DNA of 64,000 nt, from NCBI GenBank assembly GCA_036504075.1, contig DASXVX010000055.1, positions 124,001 through 188,000 of the forward strand, written 5' to 3'. Positions 41,846 through 50,629 of the stretch are shown in pieces. The notes under the pieces were generated by a model. The model did not search any database. It saw only the letters and a program-made list of their open reading frames with translations, and had not been told where the DNA came from. Positions within the stretch are counted from its first letter, which is position 1. Each line of letters begins with the position of its first letter. Source of the DNA: DASXVX01 sp036504075 (GTDB lineage Bacteria; Bacillota; Sulfobacillia; Symbiobacteriales; Symbiobacteriaceae). The position numbers and the translations under genes are program-made.

Positions 41846-42190
41846 AGGAACACCTCCCGACGTTTAGCCGCTCCCGGCATCCTATGGGCGGCCGCCGCCG
41901 GATGGGAGGGGCCACTGCGGGTCTCAGGTTCCCCCGAGGGGGGCGCAGCGTGGTGAGAGGTTACTGGGTGGCTCCTGTCTTTCGGGTCACAAAAGGCTTC
42001 AGGCTCCTGAGAGGCTCCTGTCTTTCGGGTCACAAAAGGCTTCACGCTCCCGCGAGGCACCCGCGCGGCACCCGCGCAGCACCCGCGCGGCTCCCGCGCG
42101 GCACCCGCGAGGCTCCTGTCTTTCGGGTCTCAGCGGGTTAGTAATGCCTCGGTCTGAATGAGCCCGTACCTGGCAGGGGAGAGATGGCGA
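41846..42190. repeat. Intergenic region with nested tandem repeats
   Basis: Within this non-coding stretch, 41970-42135 holds two copies of a 43-base unit starting GGCTCCTGTCTTTCGGGTCA (from 41970 and 42013), a third partial copy from 42111, and between them a block of 10-11-base units close to GCGCGGCACCC. There are no regular unique spacers. The array lies upstream of the leftward OB-fold gene and downstream of the leftward WYL regulator. Confidence 0.75.
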
Positions 42191-43147
42191 TCACGCGTAC
42201 AGGTCAACGACGCCCTGCGCCAGGCGCCGCACTTCGTCGCGCAGCGCCGCCGGCGTGACCGCCTCCATCCGGGGGCCGAAGCCCAGTACATATTCCCGGG
42301 CTTCATCTTCCGTCTCGAAGAGGATCGCCACGGTCACCCAACCCGACGCGTCGGGCGGGTCCACCCGCTCGATGCGGGCGAACTTGCCCGTGTACCGCAT
42401 CCGGGGCAGTAGGGCCGGGTCGGCCCGCACCGTGACCGGGTACCGCGGCAAGTTCGACACGAACGCCGCCGCCGACTCTGCCCAGTGCGCCGCCAGGTCG
42501 AAGCCCGCCGGCCGGACGCACGGCTGGTCCGTAACCGTCACGCCCTGCACCCGGGAGATGCGGTACGTCCGCAGTTCGCCTTCGACGCCGGCCACCAGGT
42601 ACCAGACGCTGCCCTTGGCCACCAGCCCCAGCGGGTCCACCAGCCGCTCCACGCCGGTGCCCTCGCCCCGCTGGTACGTCAGGGCGACCTTGCGTTCCTC
42701 CCAGACCGCATCCTGCAGCGCCGGGAGGAACGTCAGGTCTTCGCCGGCGCGCTGCCAGCCCGCCGCGTCCACCAGAATCCGCTGCCGCACGGAGGCCGCG
42801 TCTCGCCGGCTTCCGGCCGGCAGCGCTGCCTGCAGCTTGGTCAACGCCGCTTCCGACGCCTGTTCCAGCCCCAGGTCGGCCAGGAGGCGCCAGGGCGTCG
42901 TCAGAAACAGCGTCTGGATTTCCGCCTGGTTTAGGCCGGTCAGGTTCGTCTGGTAGCCTTCGGGCAGCGTCCAGCCGCCCCTCGCGCCCCGCTCTGCCAC
43001 CAGCGGCACGCCGGTGGCGGCGAGCGCCTCCATGTCCCGGTGGATGGTCCGCTCGGACACCTCCAGCCGCTGCGCCAGTTCTCCGGCGGTCAGCCGGCGG
43101 TGGATCTGCAGCAGCAGCAAAATCGACAGCAGCCGGTCGGCACGCAA
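42191..43147 (-). CDS. YafY-type HTH/WYL-domain transcriptional regulator
   Basis: A 318-residue regulator. The N-terminal winged helix reads LTAGELAQRLEVSERTIHRD (about residues 19-38). A central WYL domain follows (QDAVWEERKVALTYQRGEG..VDPLGLVAKGSVWYLVAGVEGELRTYRISRV, about 140-200), which binds nucleic acid or a small ligand, and a C-terminal WCX extension (WVTVAILFETEDEAREYVLGFGPRMEAVTP). It starts with TTG 43147 after GAGGTGAGGAAA. It is divergent from the ABC exporter pair; a perfect 10-bp palindrome in the gap is its likely operator. Confidence 0.9.
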   Translation of the reverse strand: MRADRLLSILLLLQIHRRLTAGELAQRLEVSERTIHRDMEALAATGVPLVAERGARGGWTLPEGYQTNLTGLNQAEIQTLFLTTPWRLLADLGLEQASEAALTKLQAALPAGSRRDAASVRQRILVDAAGWQRAGEDLTFLPALQDAVWEERKVALTYQRGEGTGVERLVDPLGLVAKGSVWYLVAGVEGELRTYRISRVQGVTVTDQPCVRPAGFDLAAHWAESAAAFVSNLPRYPVTVRADPALLPRMRYTGKFARIERVDPPDASGWVTVAILFETEDEAREYVLGFGPRMEAVTPAALRDEVRRLAQGVVDLYA

Positions 43148-43178
43148 ATTTCCTCACCTCGTCTCCATTCTAACAACA

Positions 43179-43203
43179 AAACATGACAGAGGATGTCATG
43201 TTT
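43179..43203. promoter_or_regulatory. Palindromic operator between the WYL regulator and ABC exporter
   Basis: AAACATGACA-GAGGA-TGTCATGTTT is a perfect inverted repeat with 10-bp arms in the 103-base divergent gap. TATACT at 43210-43215 is a possible -10 for the exporter. The site would overlap both promoters, so the WYL regulator probably controls both directions. Confidence 0.7.
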
Positions 43204-43250
43204 GATGTTTATACTTGAAGCTGCACCCGAAAGAAACGAGGAGGCGGAAC

Positions 43251-44948
43251 ATGGAGCTACTTCAGCGCTATCTGCGGCCCCAGTGGTTTGCCGCCGTGCT
43301 GACGGCCGGATTCCTGCTCGCCGGCATCGCCCTGCAACTGGCGGGACCGCGGCTGCTGGGCGCGTTCCTCGATGCCATCAAATCCGGCGCCACGGAAGCC
43401 CGTCTGAGCCAGATGGCCCTGGTCTTCCTGGGGGTCACGGCCGCGGCCCAGGCGGTGCGCGTGACGGCGGCCTACTGGAGCGAGCGGGTGGCCTGGACGG
43501 CCGCGAACGGACTGCGGCTGGACCTCACGGCCCACATTCTGGGCCTGGACGCCGCGTTTCATAAGGAGCGGACGCCGGGGGAACTGATCGAGCGGGTGGA
43601 CGGCGACGTCAGTGCGCTCGCCGGCTTCTTCTCCAGCTTCGTGGTGCAGCTACTGGGCAACCTGCTGCTGCTGGCGGGGATTCTGGTCTCGCTGGCGCTG
43701 GTCAATGTCTGGCTCGGGCTGGCCTTCGCCGCGTTTGTTCTGCCCGCCGGCTGGGTGCTGGGCCGGGTCCGGGAATGGTCGGCGCCGGCCGTCCGGGAGC
43801 ATCGGGAGCGAGTGGCCCTGTTTTACGGCTTCCTGGGCGAGGCCATCGTCGCCGGGGAAGATATTCGCGCCAGCGGCGCCGAGCCGTACATTTTCGATCG
43901 TTTCTTCAGCCACCTCCGGGGCTGGCTGCCGGTGGCGCTCAAGGCCGAGGTGGCCGGGCAGCTCGTCTGGGTGACGGCCGTGGCCGCCCTCTCCGGCGGC
44001 ACCGCCCTCGCCTACGGGCTGGGCGGCGGGTTGTACCGGCTGGGCGCCATCCCGCTGGGCACGGTCTACATGGTGGTGGCCTATGCCGCCGCCCTCGGCC
44101 GGCCCATCGAGGCGATTCGCACCCAGCTTCAGAATCTGCAGCGGGCGGGGGCCGCCATCGCCCGGGTGACCGAACTCCTGGCCCTGCGCTCCCGGCTCTC
44201 AGCGGATGGGACAGGATCGCTTCCCGCCGGCTCGCTCGCCGTCGAATTCCGGGGGGTCAGCTTCGCGTACGAGCCGGGGGAAAAGCCGGTCCTCGACGGC
44301 CTCACGTTCCGCCTGGAAGCGGGGGCCAGGCTCGGGATTCTCGGGCGCACCGGCAGCGGCAAGTCGACCATCGCCCGGCTGATGTTCCGGCTGTATGATC
44401 CGGCGGCGGGCGAAGTGCGCCTGGGCGGGGTGAACGTGGCGCAGGCCGGCCTGAAAGAAGTGCGGTCCCGGGTGGGGCTCGTAACCCAGGAGGTCCAGCT
44501 GTTCGCGGCCAGCCTGCGGGAGAACATCACGCTCTTCGATCCGGAGATACCGGACGCCCGGATTACCAGCGTGCTGGAGACGCTGGGGCTGAAGCCGTGG
44601 CTGGAGCGGCTGCCCGCTGGGCTGGAGACGCCGGTCTCCGCCGGCAGCCTCTCCGCCGGTGAGGCGCAACTGCTGGCCTTCGCCCGGGTCTTCCTGCGGG
44701 ACCCCGGGCTGGTGATTCTCGACGAGGCCTCCAGCCGACTCGACCCGGCCACCGAAGCGCTGCTGGACCGGGCGATGCAGCGGCTGCTCGCCGGCCGGAC
44801 GGCGGTCATCATCGCCCACCGGCCCGCCACGGTGGCGCAGGTGGACGAAATTCTGGTGCTCGACGGCGGGCGCATCCTGACCCACGGCCCCCGGGCTGAG
44901 GTGCGGTCAATTGCGGAGGTGCGGCCAATCGCGGAGGTGCTGCCATGA
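43251..44948 (+). CDS. ABC exporter half-transporter, subunit with canonical Walker B
   Basis: A 565-residue half-transporter with six membrane helices (1-310) and an ATPase domain. Walker A GRTGSGKST, Q-loop VTQEVQL, a variant signature LSAGEAQLLAFARVF, Walker B GLVILDEASSRLD with the catalytic Glu, and H-loop IIAHRP. ATG 43251 follows GAGGAGGCGG; a TTG 36 bases upstream is open but unsupported. The stop overlaps the start of the next half-transporter (ATGA), so the two should pair. The variant signature here and the altered Walker B in the partner both fall into the same ATP site of the heterodimer. Confidence 0.9.
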   Translation: MELLQRYLRPQWFAAVLTAGFLLAGIALQLAGPRLLGAFLDAIKSGATEARLSQMALVFLGVTAAAQAVRVTAAYWSERVAWTAANGLRLDLTAHILGLDAAFHKERTPGELIERVDGDVSALAGFFSSFVVQLLGNLLLLAGILVSLALVNVWLGLAFAAFVLPAGWVLGRVREWSAPAVREHRERVALFYGFLGEAIVAGEDIRASGAEPYIFDRFFSHLRGWLPVALKAEVAGQLVWVTAVAALSGGTALAYGLGGGLYRLGAIPLGTVYMVVAYAAALGRPIEAIRTQLQNLQRAGAAIARVTELLALRSRLSADGTGSLPAGSLAVEFRGVSFAYEPGEKPVLDGLTFRLEAGARLGILGRTGSGKSTIARLMFRLYDPAAGEVRLGGVNVAQAGLKEVRSRVGLVTQEVQLFAASLRENITLFDPEIPDARITSVLETLGLKPWLERLPAGLETPVSAGSLSAGEAQLLAFARVFLRDPGLVILDEASSRLDPATEALLDRAMQRLLAGRTAVIIAHRPATVAQVDEILVLDGGRILTHGPRAEVRSIAEVRPIAEVLP

Positions 44949-46741
44949 AAGGCGCCGGCGTGCTTATCCGGCGGATGATCGCATACCAGCCGTTCTGGTA
45001 TGCCCTCTGGGGGCTGAGCTGGATTCTTTTTCACACCTGGGCGCTCATCCCCGGCCTGCTGGAGCGGCTCTTCTTCGACACGCTGCTGGGGTCGTCTCCG
45101 GCGGGCTTCAACCTGGGGACCGTGGTGGCGCTGGTGGTGGCCGCGGGCCTGGCCCGGGCCGGCATCATCTTCGGCGGGGGCGTGGCCGGCGTGCCGTTCA
45201 CGTTCCGGGTGCAGGGGCTGCTGCGCCGGAACCTGCTCGCCCGAATTCTCCAGCGCCCCGGTGCCCGGCCCATTCCGGGTAGCCCCGGTGCCCGGCCCAT
45301 CCCGGAAAGCCCAGGCGAGGCGCTCTCCACGCTGCGGGACGACGTGGCGGCCGTCAGCGAAATCGCCGGCTGGGCGTACGACGTACTGGCGGCGCTCCTG
45401 TTCGTGGGCGGTGGACTGGCGGTGCTGCTCACGGTGAACGCCCGCATCACGGCGCTGGTCTTCGTCCCCGTGGTCGTGGTCATCGCCCTGGCGCAGGCCG
45501 CCCGGTCCCGCCTCGTGCGGGCGCGCCACGAGGCCCGCGCCGCGACGGCGCAGGTGACCGGCGCCATCGGCGAGATTTTCAGCGGTGTGCAGGCGATTCA
45601 GGTCGCCTCTGCCGAGCAGCGGGTCGTCGCCCATCTCCGCCGCCTGAGCGACCGGCGCCGGCAGGCGGCCCTGAGGGACCTGCTGCAGGGGCTCGGGCTG
45701 GACGCCATCTTTGAGCAGACGGCCGGCCTGGGCGCCGGCCTGGTGCTGCTGGCCGCAGCCGGGCAGATGCGAGCCGGCGCCTTCAGCGTCGGCGACTTCG
45801 CCCTGTTCGCCGCCTACCTGATGCAGGTGGCGGATTACACCAGCTTCCTGGGGTACCTGATGAACACCTACCGGCAGTGCGGCGTCAGCTATCAGCGGCT
45901 GGTGGCGCTGCTCCAGGGCGCGCCGGCGAGCCGCCTGATGGAACACCATCCGCTCCCGCTGAAGGAGTCGGCCCAACCCCCGACCCCGGCGGCCCAACCC
46001 ACCCGAACCCGGCTGGAGCGGCTGGATATCGTCGGGCTCACCTGCCTGCACCCCGGCTCCGGCCGGGGCGTGCGGGACATCGCCTTCACCCTGGAGCGGG
46101 GCAGCTTTACCGTCATCACCGGGCGAATCGGCGCCGGCAAGACCACGCTCCTGCGGGCCCTGCTCGGCCTGCTCGACCCCCAGGCCGGCGAAATTCGCTG
46201 GAACGGCCAACGGGTCGACCACCCCCTCACCCCGCCCCACACGGCCTACACCCCCCAGGTCCCGACCCTGCTCTCCGGCACGCTCCGGGAGAACATCCTC
46301 CTCGGGCAGCCCGAGAGCCCCGACCGGCTGGCGCAGGCCATCCACCGGGCCGTGCTGGAGCAGGACCTCGCCGCCATGCCCGACGGACTCGACACGCGTA
46401 TCGGCGCCCGGGGCGTAAAGCTCTCCGGCGGACAGGTCCAGCGCACCGCCGCCGCCCGGATGTTCGTCCGGGAGCCCGAACTGCTGGTCTTCGACGACCT
46501 CGCCAGCGCACTCGACGCCGACACCGAGCGCACGCTCTGGGAGCGGCTCGCCGGCGGGGACGTCACCTGCCTGGCCGTATCGCACCGGCCCGCCGCCCTG
46601 ACCCGGGCCGATCAGATCTTGCTCCTGGAAGACGGCCGGATCACTGCCCGCGGCACCCTGGCCGAGCTGCTGAAGTCCAGCAGCGAGATGAGACTGCTCT
46701 GGGGAGAGATGCCCGCACCAGGCTGCGGGAACCAACCGTAA
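44945..46741 (+). CDS. ABC exporter half-transporter, subunit with degenerate Walker B
   Basis: A 598-residue half-transporter: membrane domain (about 1-330) and ATPase domain with Walker A GRIGAGKTT, canonical signature LSGGQVQRTAAARMF and Walker B LLVFDDLASALD, in which the catalytic Glu is Asp. H-loop VSHRP is retained. This asymmetry is known from heterodimeric exporters such as BmrCD and TM287/288. Residues about 101-120 carry a short duplicated insert (GARPIPGSPGARPIPESPGE) in the cytoplasmic loop. Substrates of such exporters are drugs or peptides; none can be read here. Confidence 0.9.
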   Translation: MKGAGVLIRRMIAYQPFWYALWGLSWILFHTWALIPGLLERLFFDTLLGSSPAGFNLGTVVALVVAAGLARAGIIFGGGVAGVPFTFRVQGLLRRNLLARILQRPGARPIPGSPGARPIPESPGEALSTLRDDVAAVSEIAGWAYDVLAALLFVGGGLAVLLTVNARITALVFVPVVVVIALAQAARSRLVRARHEARAATAQVTGAIGEIFSGVQAIQVASAEQRVVAHLRRLSDRRRQAALRDLLQGLGLDAIFEQTAGLGAGLVLLAAAGQMRAGAFSVGDFALFAAYLMQVADYTSFLGYLMNTYRQCGVSYQRLVALLQGAPASRLMEHHPLPLKESAQPPTPAAQPTRTRLERLDIVGLTCLHPGSGRGVRDIAFTLERGSFTVITGRIGAGKTTLLRALLGLLDPQAGEIRWNGQRVDHPLTPPHTAYTPQVPTLLSGTLRENILLGQPESPDRLAQAIHRAVLEQDLAAMPDGLDTRIGARGVKLSGGQVQRTAAARMFVREPELLVFDDLASALDADTERTLWERLAGGDVTCLAVSHRPAALTRADQILLLEDGRITARGTLAELLKSSSEMRLLWGEMPAPGCGNQP

Positions 46742-46850
46742 GCCGGACGACTCCTTTCGCTTTTTCAGACGAAACGCCCGATTCCCGAAGGATGGCGGCA
46801 GGCGATACACGAATAACTCGCGGTCATTCCCTGTCGGGAGGAACGCGCCG

Positions 46851-47822
46851 ATGAAGTTCTCAGGCCTGGTGGTGCGGTTCTGCTTCGTATTCCTGCTCGG
46901 CACCGCCGCATTCGTGCTCGTCAACAACCTCATAGGGGTCGGGCGGCCGCTCCTGGCGAAGCCGACCCAGGTCCCCGGGTCCGGCCAGTCGCTCCGCTTC
47001 GTGATCGTGGCGCCCCAGGCCGATCATCCCTACTGGGCGCAAGTCCAGGCGGGGGCCGTGGCCATGGGCAAAACGCTCAACGTTCACGTCGACTTTTCCG
47101 CGCCCCGGCGGGCCTCGGTGGAGGCGCAGGTACAACTCCTCGACACGGCCACGGCGGCGCAGGTCGACGGGATTATCACGCAGGGCGTGCATGACCCCCA
47201 GGTCGACCAGGCCATTGCCAAGGCCGTCAACCGCGGCATTCCCATCATCACGGTCGACACCGACTCGCCCGGTCCCCGCCTGGCTTATGTCGGGAGCGAC
47301 AATTACCAGGCCGGCCGGCTGGCCGCCGCGGATCTGGTCTTGCGCATGAAAGGGCCGGTGGCGGTCGGCATCATCCGCGGCAATTTCGGACCCGAGGAGA
47401 CCGACCAGCGGGTCCAGGGCTTCCGCGACGTGCTTTCCGGGATTCCCGGGGTGCGCATCGTCGCCGTGGAATCCTCCGACCTGAACCGGACCGCCGCCGG
47501 CCAGAAAGCGCTGAAAATCCGGCAGCAGCACCCCGAAGTGAACGTGTTTTACGGCACGACGGCGCTCGATGCGGTCGGGGTCGTCCAGTCGCTCAGCGCC
47601 CAGGGCGCCATCGGCCGTTTGCTGGTCATCGGCTGGGACGATGTGGGCGAAGCCGCCGACCTGTTCGACCGGGGCTTCATTCGCACGCTCGTTCACCAGG
47701 AGCCGGAGGCGATGGGGAGCCGGGCCGTCCAACTGCTGGAAGGCTACCTCCGGCGGGACGAACGGCCGAAAGCCATCAACTTCACTCCCACCTACCTGCG
47801 GGGAGGGGTGAGCACATCGTGA
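46851..47822 (+). CDS. Periplasmic-binding-protein-like sugar sensor, XylFII-like
   Basis: A 323-residue protein with an N-terminal uncleaved-looking membrane anchor (VVRFCFVFLLGTAAFVLVNN) and no lipobox, followed by a ribose/galactose-type binding fold (FVIVAPQADHPYWAQVQAGA; DGIITQGVHDP; IPIITVDTDSPG; LLVIGWDDVGEAADLF). It is followed by a LytS-like kinase (overlap GTGA) and a YesN-like regulator, the order of the XylFII-LytS-YesN systems of clostridia, in which the anchored binding protein presents the sugar to the kinase rather than to a transporter. The sugar is not certain; xylose or galactose fit the transport genes that follow. Confidence 0.8.
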   Translation: MKFSGLVVRFCFVFLLGTAAFVLVNNLIGVGRPLLAKPTQVPGSGQSLRFVIVAPQADHPYWAQVQAGAVAMGKTLNVHVDFSAPRRASVEAQVQLLDTATAAQVDGIITQGVHDPQVDQAIAKAVNRGIPIITVDTDSPGPRLAYVGSDNYQAGRLAAADLVLRMKGPVAVGIIRGNFGPEETDQRVQGFRDVLSGIPGVRIVAVESSDLNRTAAGQKALKIRQQHPEVNVFYGTTALDAVGVVQSLSAQGAIGRLLVIGWDDVGEAADLFDRGFIRTLVHQEPEAMGSRAVQLLEGYLRRDERPKAINFTPTYLRGGVSTS

Positions 47823-49327
47823 AATTCACCTCCCTGCAGGTCCGGTTGATGGGCACCTTCCTGGTGACCATCGCCGTGCTGGCCATTATCGGCCTTTCCA
47901 TTCTGATCAATGCCCGCAATACCGCCACGACCTATGAAACCAGCCTGTCCGCCCTGGTCAAGGTCGGCGACCTGACCCAGGCCGTCGACGAAGGAGCCCG
48001 GTCGGTCGGCAAGCTGGCTTCCGAACCGGACCCGAACCAGGCGGTCGCTGACTACCGGCCGGTTGAGGAGCGCATCTACCAGTTGCGGGAAGGGCTGCCG
48101 ACCAGCACCCAGCATCCCGATTCGGTCTGGATGATGCAAGACCTCGCCAACATGGCCGATTCCTTCCTGGTGGAAGCCGGTGCCGCCGTGTATGCGTTCC
48201 GGCGCGACGACCCCGAAAGCTACTTCAAGCACGACCGGGAAGCCGCCACCATAGCCGTCGCGGTGCGCGACACGGCGGACCGGCTGTTGGCCAAGGAATT
48301 GGAGCAGTACAGCAAGGTCTATCCGGAGGTCATCCGCCGGGACCGCAAACTGCAGGCCACCAACACGATCAGCCTCATCGCCCTGACCCTGGTCGCCATC
48401 GCCTTTGCCTGGGGCTTCGCCCAGACCATCACCGACCCGCTGCGCCACCTCGCCCGAGCTGCCGGCCGCATTGCCGGCGGCGACCTGAGCGGCCCGCCGG
48501 TGCCGGTGGGCACCGGCAGCGAAGTGCAAATGCTCGGCTCCGCCTTTAACCACATGCAGGAGAGCCTGCGCCAGCACGTGACCGAACTGCAGGAGAAAGC
48601 CGAACTGGAGCGGCGCCTGCAGGCAGAGGAACTGGAGAACCTGCAGATTCACAGCCTGCTCTGGCAGGTGGAACTTCGAGCGTTGCAGTCCCAGGTGAAC
48701 CCGCACTTTCTGTTCAACACGCTGAACATGGTGGCCAAAACGGCGCTGATTGAAGGGGCGGAGCAGACGCGGGAACTCATGGAGACGGTGGCCGATTTGC
48801 TGCGCTACAGCCTGCGTGAACTGAACCGGCCGGTGACGCTCGGCGAAGAGGTCGGCCAGGTGCAGCGGTACATGACCATTCAGGGCCAGCGTTTCCGGGA
48901 GCGAACCCAGTTCGTGCTGGAATTGGATGAAACGGCGCTCGCCTGCCCCATGCCCTGCCTCACGCTCCAGCCGCTGGTGGAGAACGCGTTGATTCACGGC
49001 ATCGGCAAGCGGGAAGCCGGCGGCATCGTGAAACTGGCCGTCCGCCGGAGCGCCGACCGCATTCTGGTGACCATTTCGGATGACGGGGAGGGCATTCCCG
49101 CCGCCCGGCTGGCGACCCTCAACCAGGACGCCACGGCACTGGCCGACGGCACCGGCGGACACACCACCGGCCTCGGGATTCAGAACGTCCGGCGCCGGTT
49201 AGAACTTTACTACCACAGCGATGCGGGGCTCACCGTCGACAGCGTGCCGGGGCGCGGCACCGTCGTCATGTTGGACCTCCCTGCCTGTCCGGAAGGAGCA
49301 AACGAAGGTGCGCATCCTGGTGGCTGA
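47819..49327 (+). CDS. LytS/YesM-type sensor histidine kinase
   Basis: A 502-residue membrane kinase. Two membrane helices (about residues 8-30 and 180-200) flank an extracytoplasmic domain of about 150 residues; a HAMP domain and linker follow. The His_kinase motif SQVNPHFLFNTLN (His near residue 295) and the ATPase box ISDDGEGIPAAR with GIQNVRRRLELYY are complete. GTG 47819 overlaps the stop of the sensor-protein gene, so the two are coupled. It would phosphorylate the response regulator encoded next in response to sugar-bound XylFII-like protein. Confidence 0.9.
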   Translation: MKFTSLQVRLMGTFLVTIAVLAIIGLSILINARNTATTYETSLSALVKVGDLTQAVDEGARSVGKLASEPDPNQAVADYRPVEERIYQLREGLPTSTQHPDSVWMMQDLANMADSFLVEAGAAVYAFRRDDPESYFKHDREAATIAVAVRDTADRLLAKELEQYSKVYPEVIRRDRKLQATNTISLIALTLVAIAFAWGFAQTITDPLRHLARAAGRIAGGDLSGPPVPVGTGSEVQMLGSAFNHMQESLRQHVTELQEKAELERRLQAEELENLQIHSLLWQVELRALQSQVNPHFLFNTLNMVAKTALIEGAEQTRELMETVADLLRYSLRELNRPVTLGEEVGQVQRYMTIQGQRFRERTQFVLELDETALACPMPCLTLQPLVENALIHGIGKREAGGIVKLAVRRSADRILVTISDDGEGIPAARLATLNQDATALADGTGGHTTGLGIQNVRRRLELYYHSDAGLTVDSVPGRGTVVMLDLPACPEGANEGAHPGG

Positions 49328-50618
49328 CGACGAACCGATCGAGCGCGAAGCCTTGCGGGTCCTGGTTCAGCGATACGTGCCCGGCGTCGAAGTAGTGGGG
49401 GAGGCCGGCTCCGGGCGCCAGGCGGTGGAAATGGCGGAAATGCTCCGCCCGGACGTCATTTTCATGGATATCACCATGCCCGGCCTGTCCGGGCTGGAGG
49501 CGTTGCGGGAGATTCGGGAGCGCAGCCCGTCGATCCGCTGCCTGATCGTTTCGGCTTACGATCACTTCCACTTCGCCCGGGAGGCGCTCCGCCTGGGTGC
49601 GGTCGACTACCTCCTGAAACCGGTCAAACAGAACCAGATGGTCGAGGTGCTCGACCGGCTGGCCAAAGAGATCAGCCAGGAGCGCCAGCGGCGCCAGGAC
49701 GAACTGGTCCGCAAGGAGCATTTGCGCCAGCTAAGGCCCCTGGCGGAGGGCGACCTCGTCAGCCTGCTGGAGCAAGGCCAGGTCACGAATCGGACCAAAG
49801 ACCTGCTGGCCATGCTGGACCTGCGGTTTGAAGCCGGACTCTGCATGGTGGTAGGCGTGGGCGAGAAGAGCTTCGAGCCGGGACTCGAGGCGGCCGACCG
49901 GGCCGCCACCGCCCGGGACGCCTTCGCACAGTTCACCCAGATCGCCCACGCCGAGTGTACCTGTGCGGTCGGCAACTGGGCTGATGACCACACGACCGTC
50001 ATGGTCGAACTCGATGTGGCGGACGATGAATACCAGTGCCGCCTCTGGTCCATGGAGCTCGCCCGGCGCCTGCGGGATCGGGTGAAGGAGCTGTCGGGCG
50101 TGCGGTTCCGCATCGGGATCGGCGAGCCTTACACCGACTGCGAAAAGCTCGCCCGCTCGTACGCCGAGGCGTTGGCGGCCTTCCGGTTCGAGGGCGTCTC
50201 CGACAAGGCGATTCACTTCGGCGACCTCGGCGACCAGGGTGCGCTGGAGCCGGAAGGGGGGACCCGCCCGGCCCTGTGGCACCCGACCCCGGGCGTCATG
50301 CGGACGGTGGAGCAGGGCAAGCGCTACATCGCCGCGCACATGCGGGAGGAGATCACCGTGGAGCGGGTAGCCCGGGAAGTCGCACTCACGCCCTATTACT
50401 TCGGCAAGATTTTCAGCCGGGTGACCGGGCAAACGGTCATGGACTACCTGACCCATGTGCGGGTCAACCAGGCCAAGCAACTGCTGGCCAACCCCGAGAC
50501 CAGCATCAAGGAAGCCTGTTTCGCCGTAGGTTACAGCGACCCCAACTACTTTAGCCGGGTCTTCAAGAAAGTGACCGGCCAGACCCCGTCGGAGTTCCGG
50601 CTGGGAACCCCCACGTAA
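49308..50618 (+). CDS. YesN-type response regulator with AraC DNA-binding domain
   Basis: A 436-residue regulator. The receiver domain (1-120) has the acidic pair in VADDEP, the phosphorylated Asp54 (VIFMDITMPG) and Lys in YLLKPVK. A middle domain of about 200 residues precedes two AraC helix-turn-helix motifs, with VERVAREVALTPYYFGKIF and ACFAVGYSDPNYFSRVFKKV. GTG 49308 follows GGAAGGAG and overlaps the end of the kinase gene by 20 bases; the open frame further upstream lies inside the kinase gene. It probably activates the downstream binding-protein and mgl genes. Confidence 0.9.
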   Translation: MRILVADDEPIEREALRVLVQRYVPGVEVVGEAGSGRQAVEMAEMLRPDVIFMDITMPGLSGLEALREIRERSPSIRCLIVSAYDHFHFAREALRLGAVDYLLKPVKQNQMVEVLDRLAKEISQERQRRQDELVRKEHLRQLRPLAEGDLVSLLEQGQVTNRTKDLLAMLDLRFEAGLCMVVGVGEKSFEPGLEAADRAATARDAFAQFTQIAHAECTCAVGNWADDHTTVMVELDVADDEYQCRLWSMELARRLRDRVKELSGVRFRIGIGEPYTDCEKLARSYAEALAAFRFEGVSDKAIHFGDLGDQGALEPEGGTRPALWHPTPGVMRTVEQGKRYIAAHMREEITVERVAREVALTPYYFGKIFSRVTGQTVMDYLTHVRVNQAKQLLANPETSIKEACFAVGYSDPNYFSRVFKKVTGQTPSEFRLGTPT

Positions 50619-50629
50619 GGAGGAACGCC

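Noticed and set aside
41970..42135. CRISPR or riboswitch upstream of the OB-fold gene
   Set aside because: Units are nested tandem repeats without spacers, and no aptamer-like fold was recognised.
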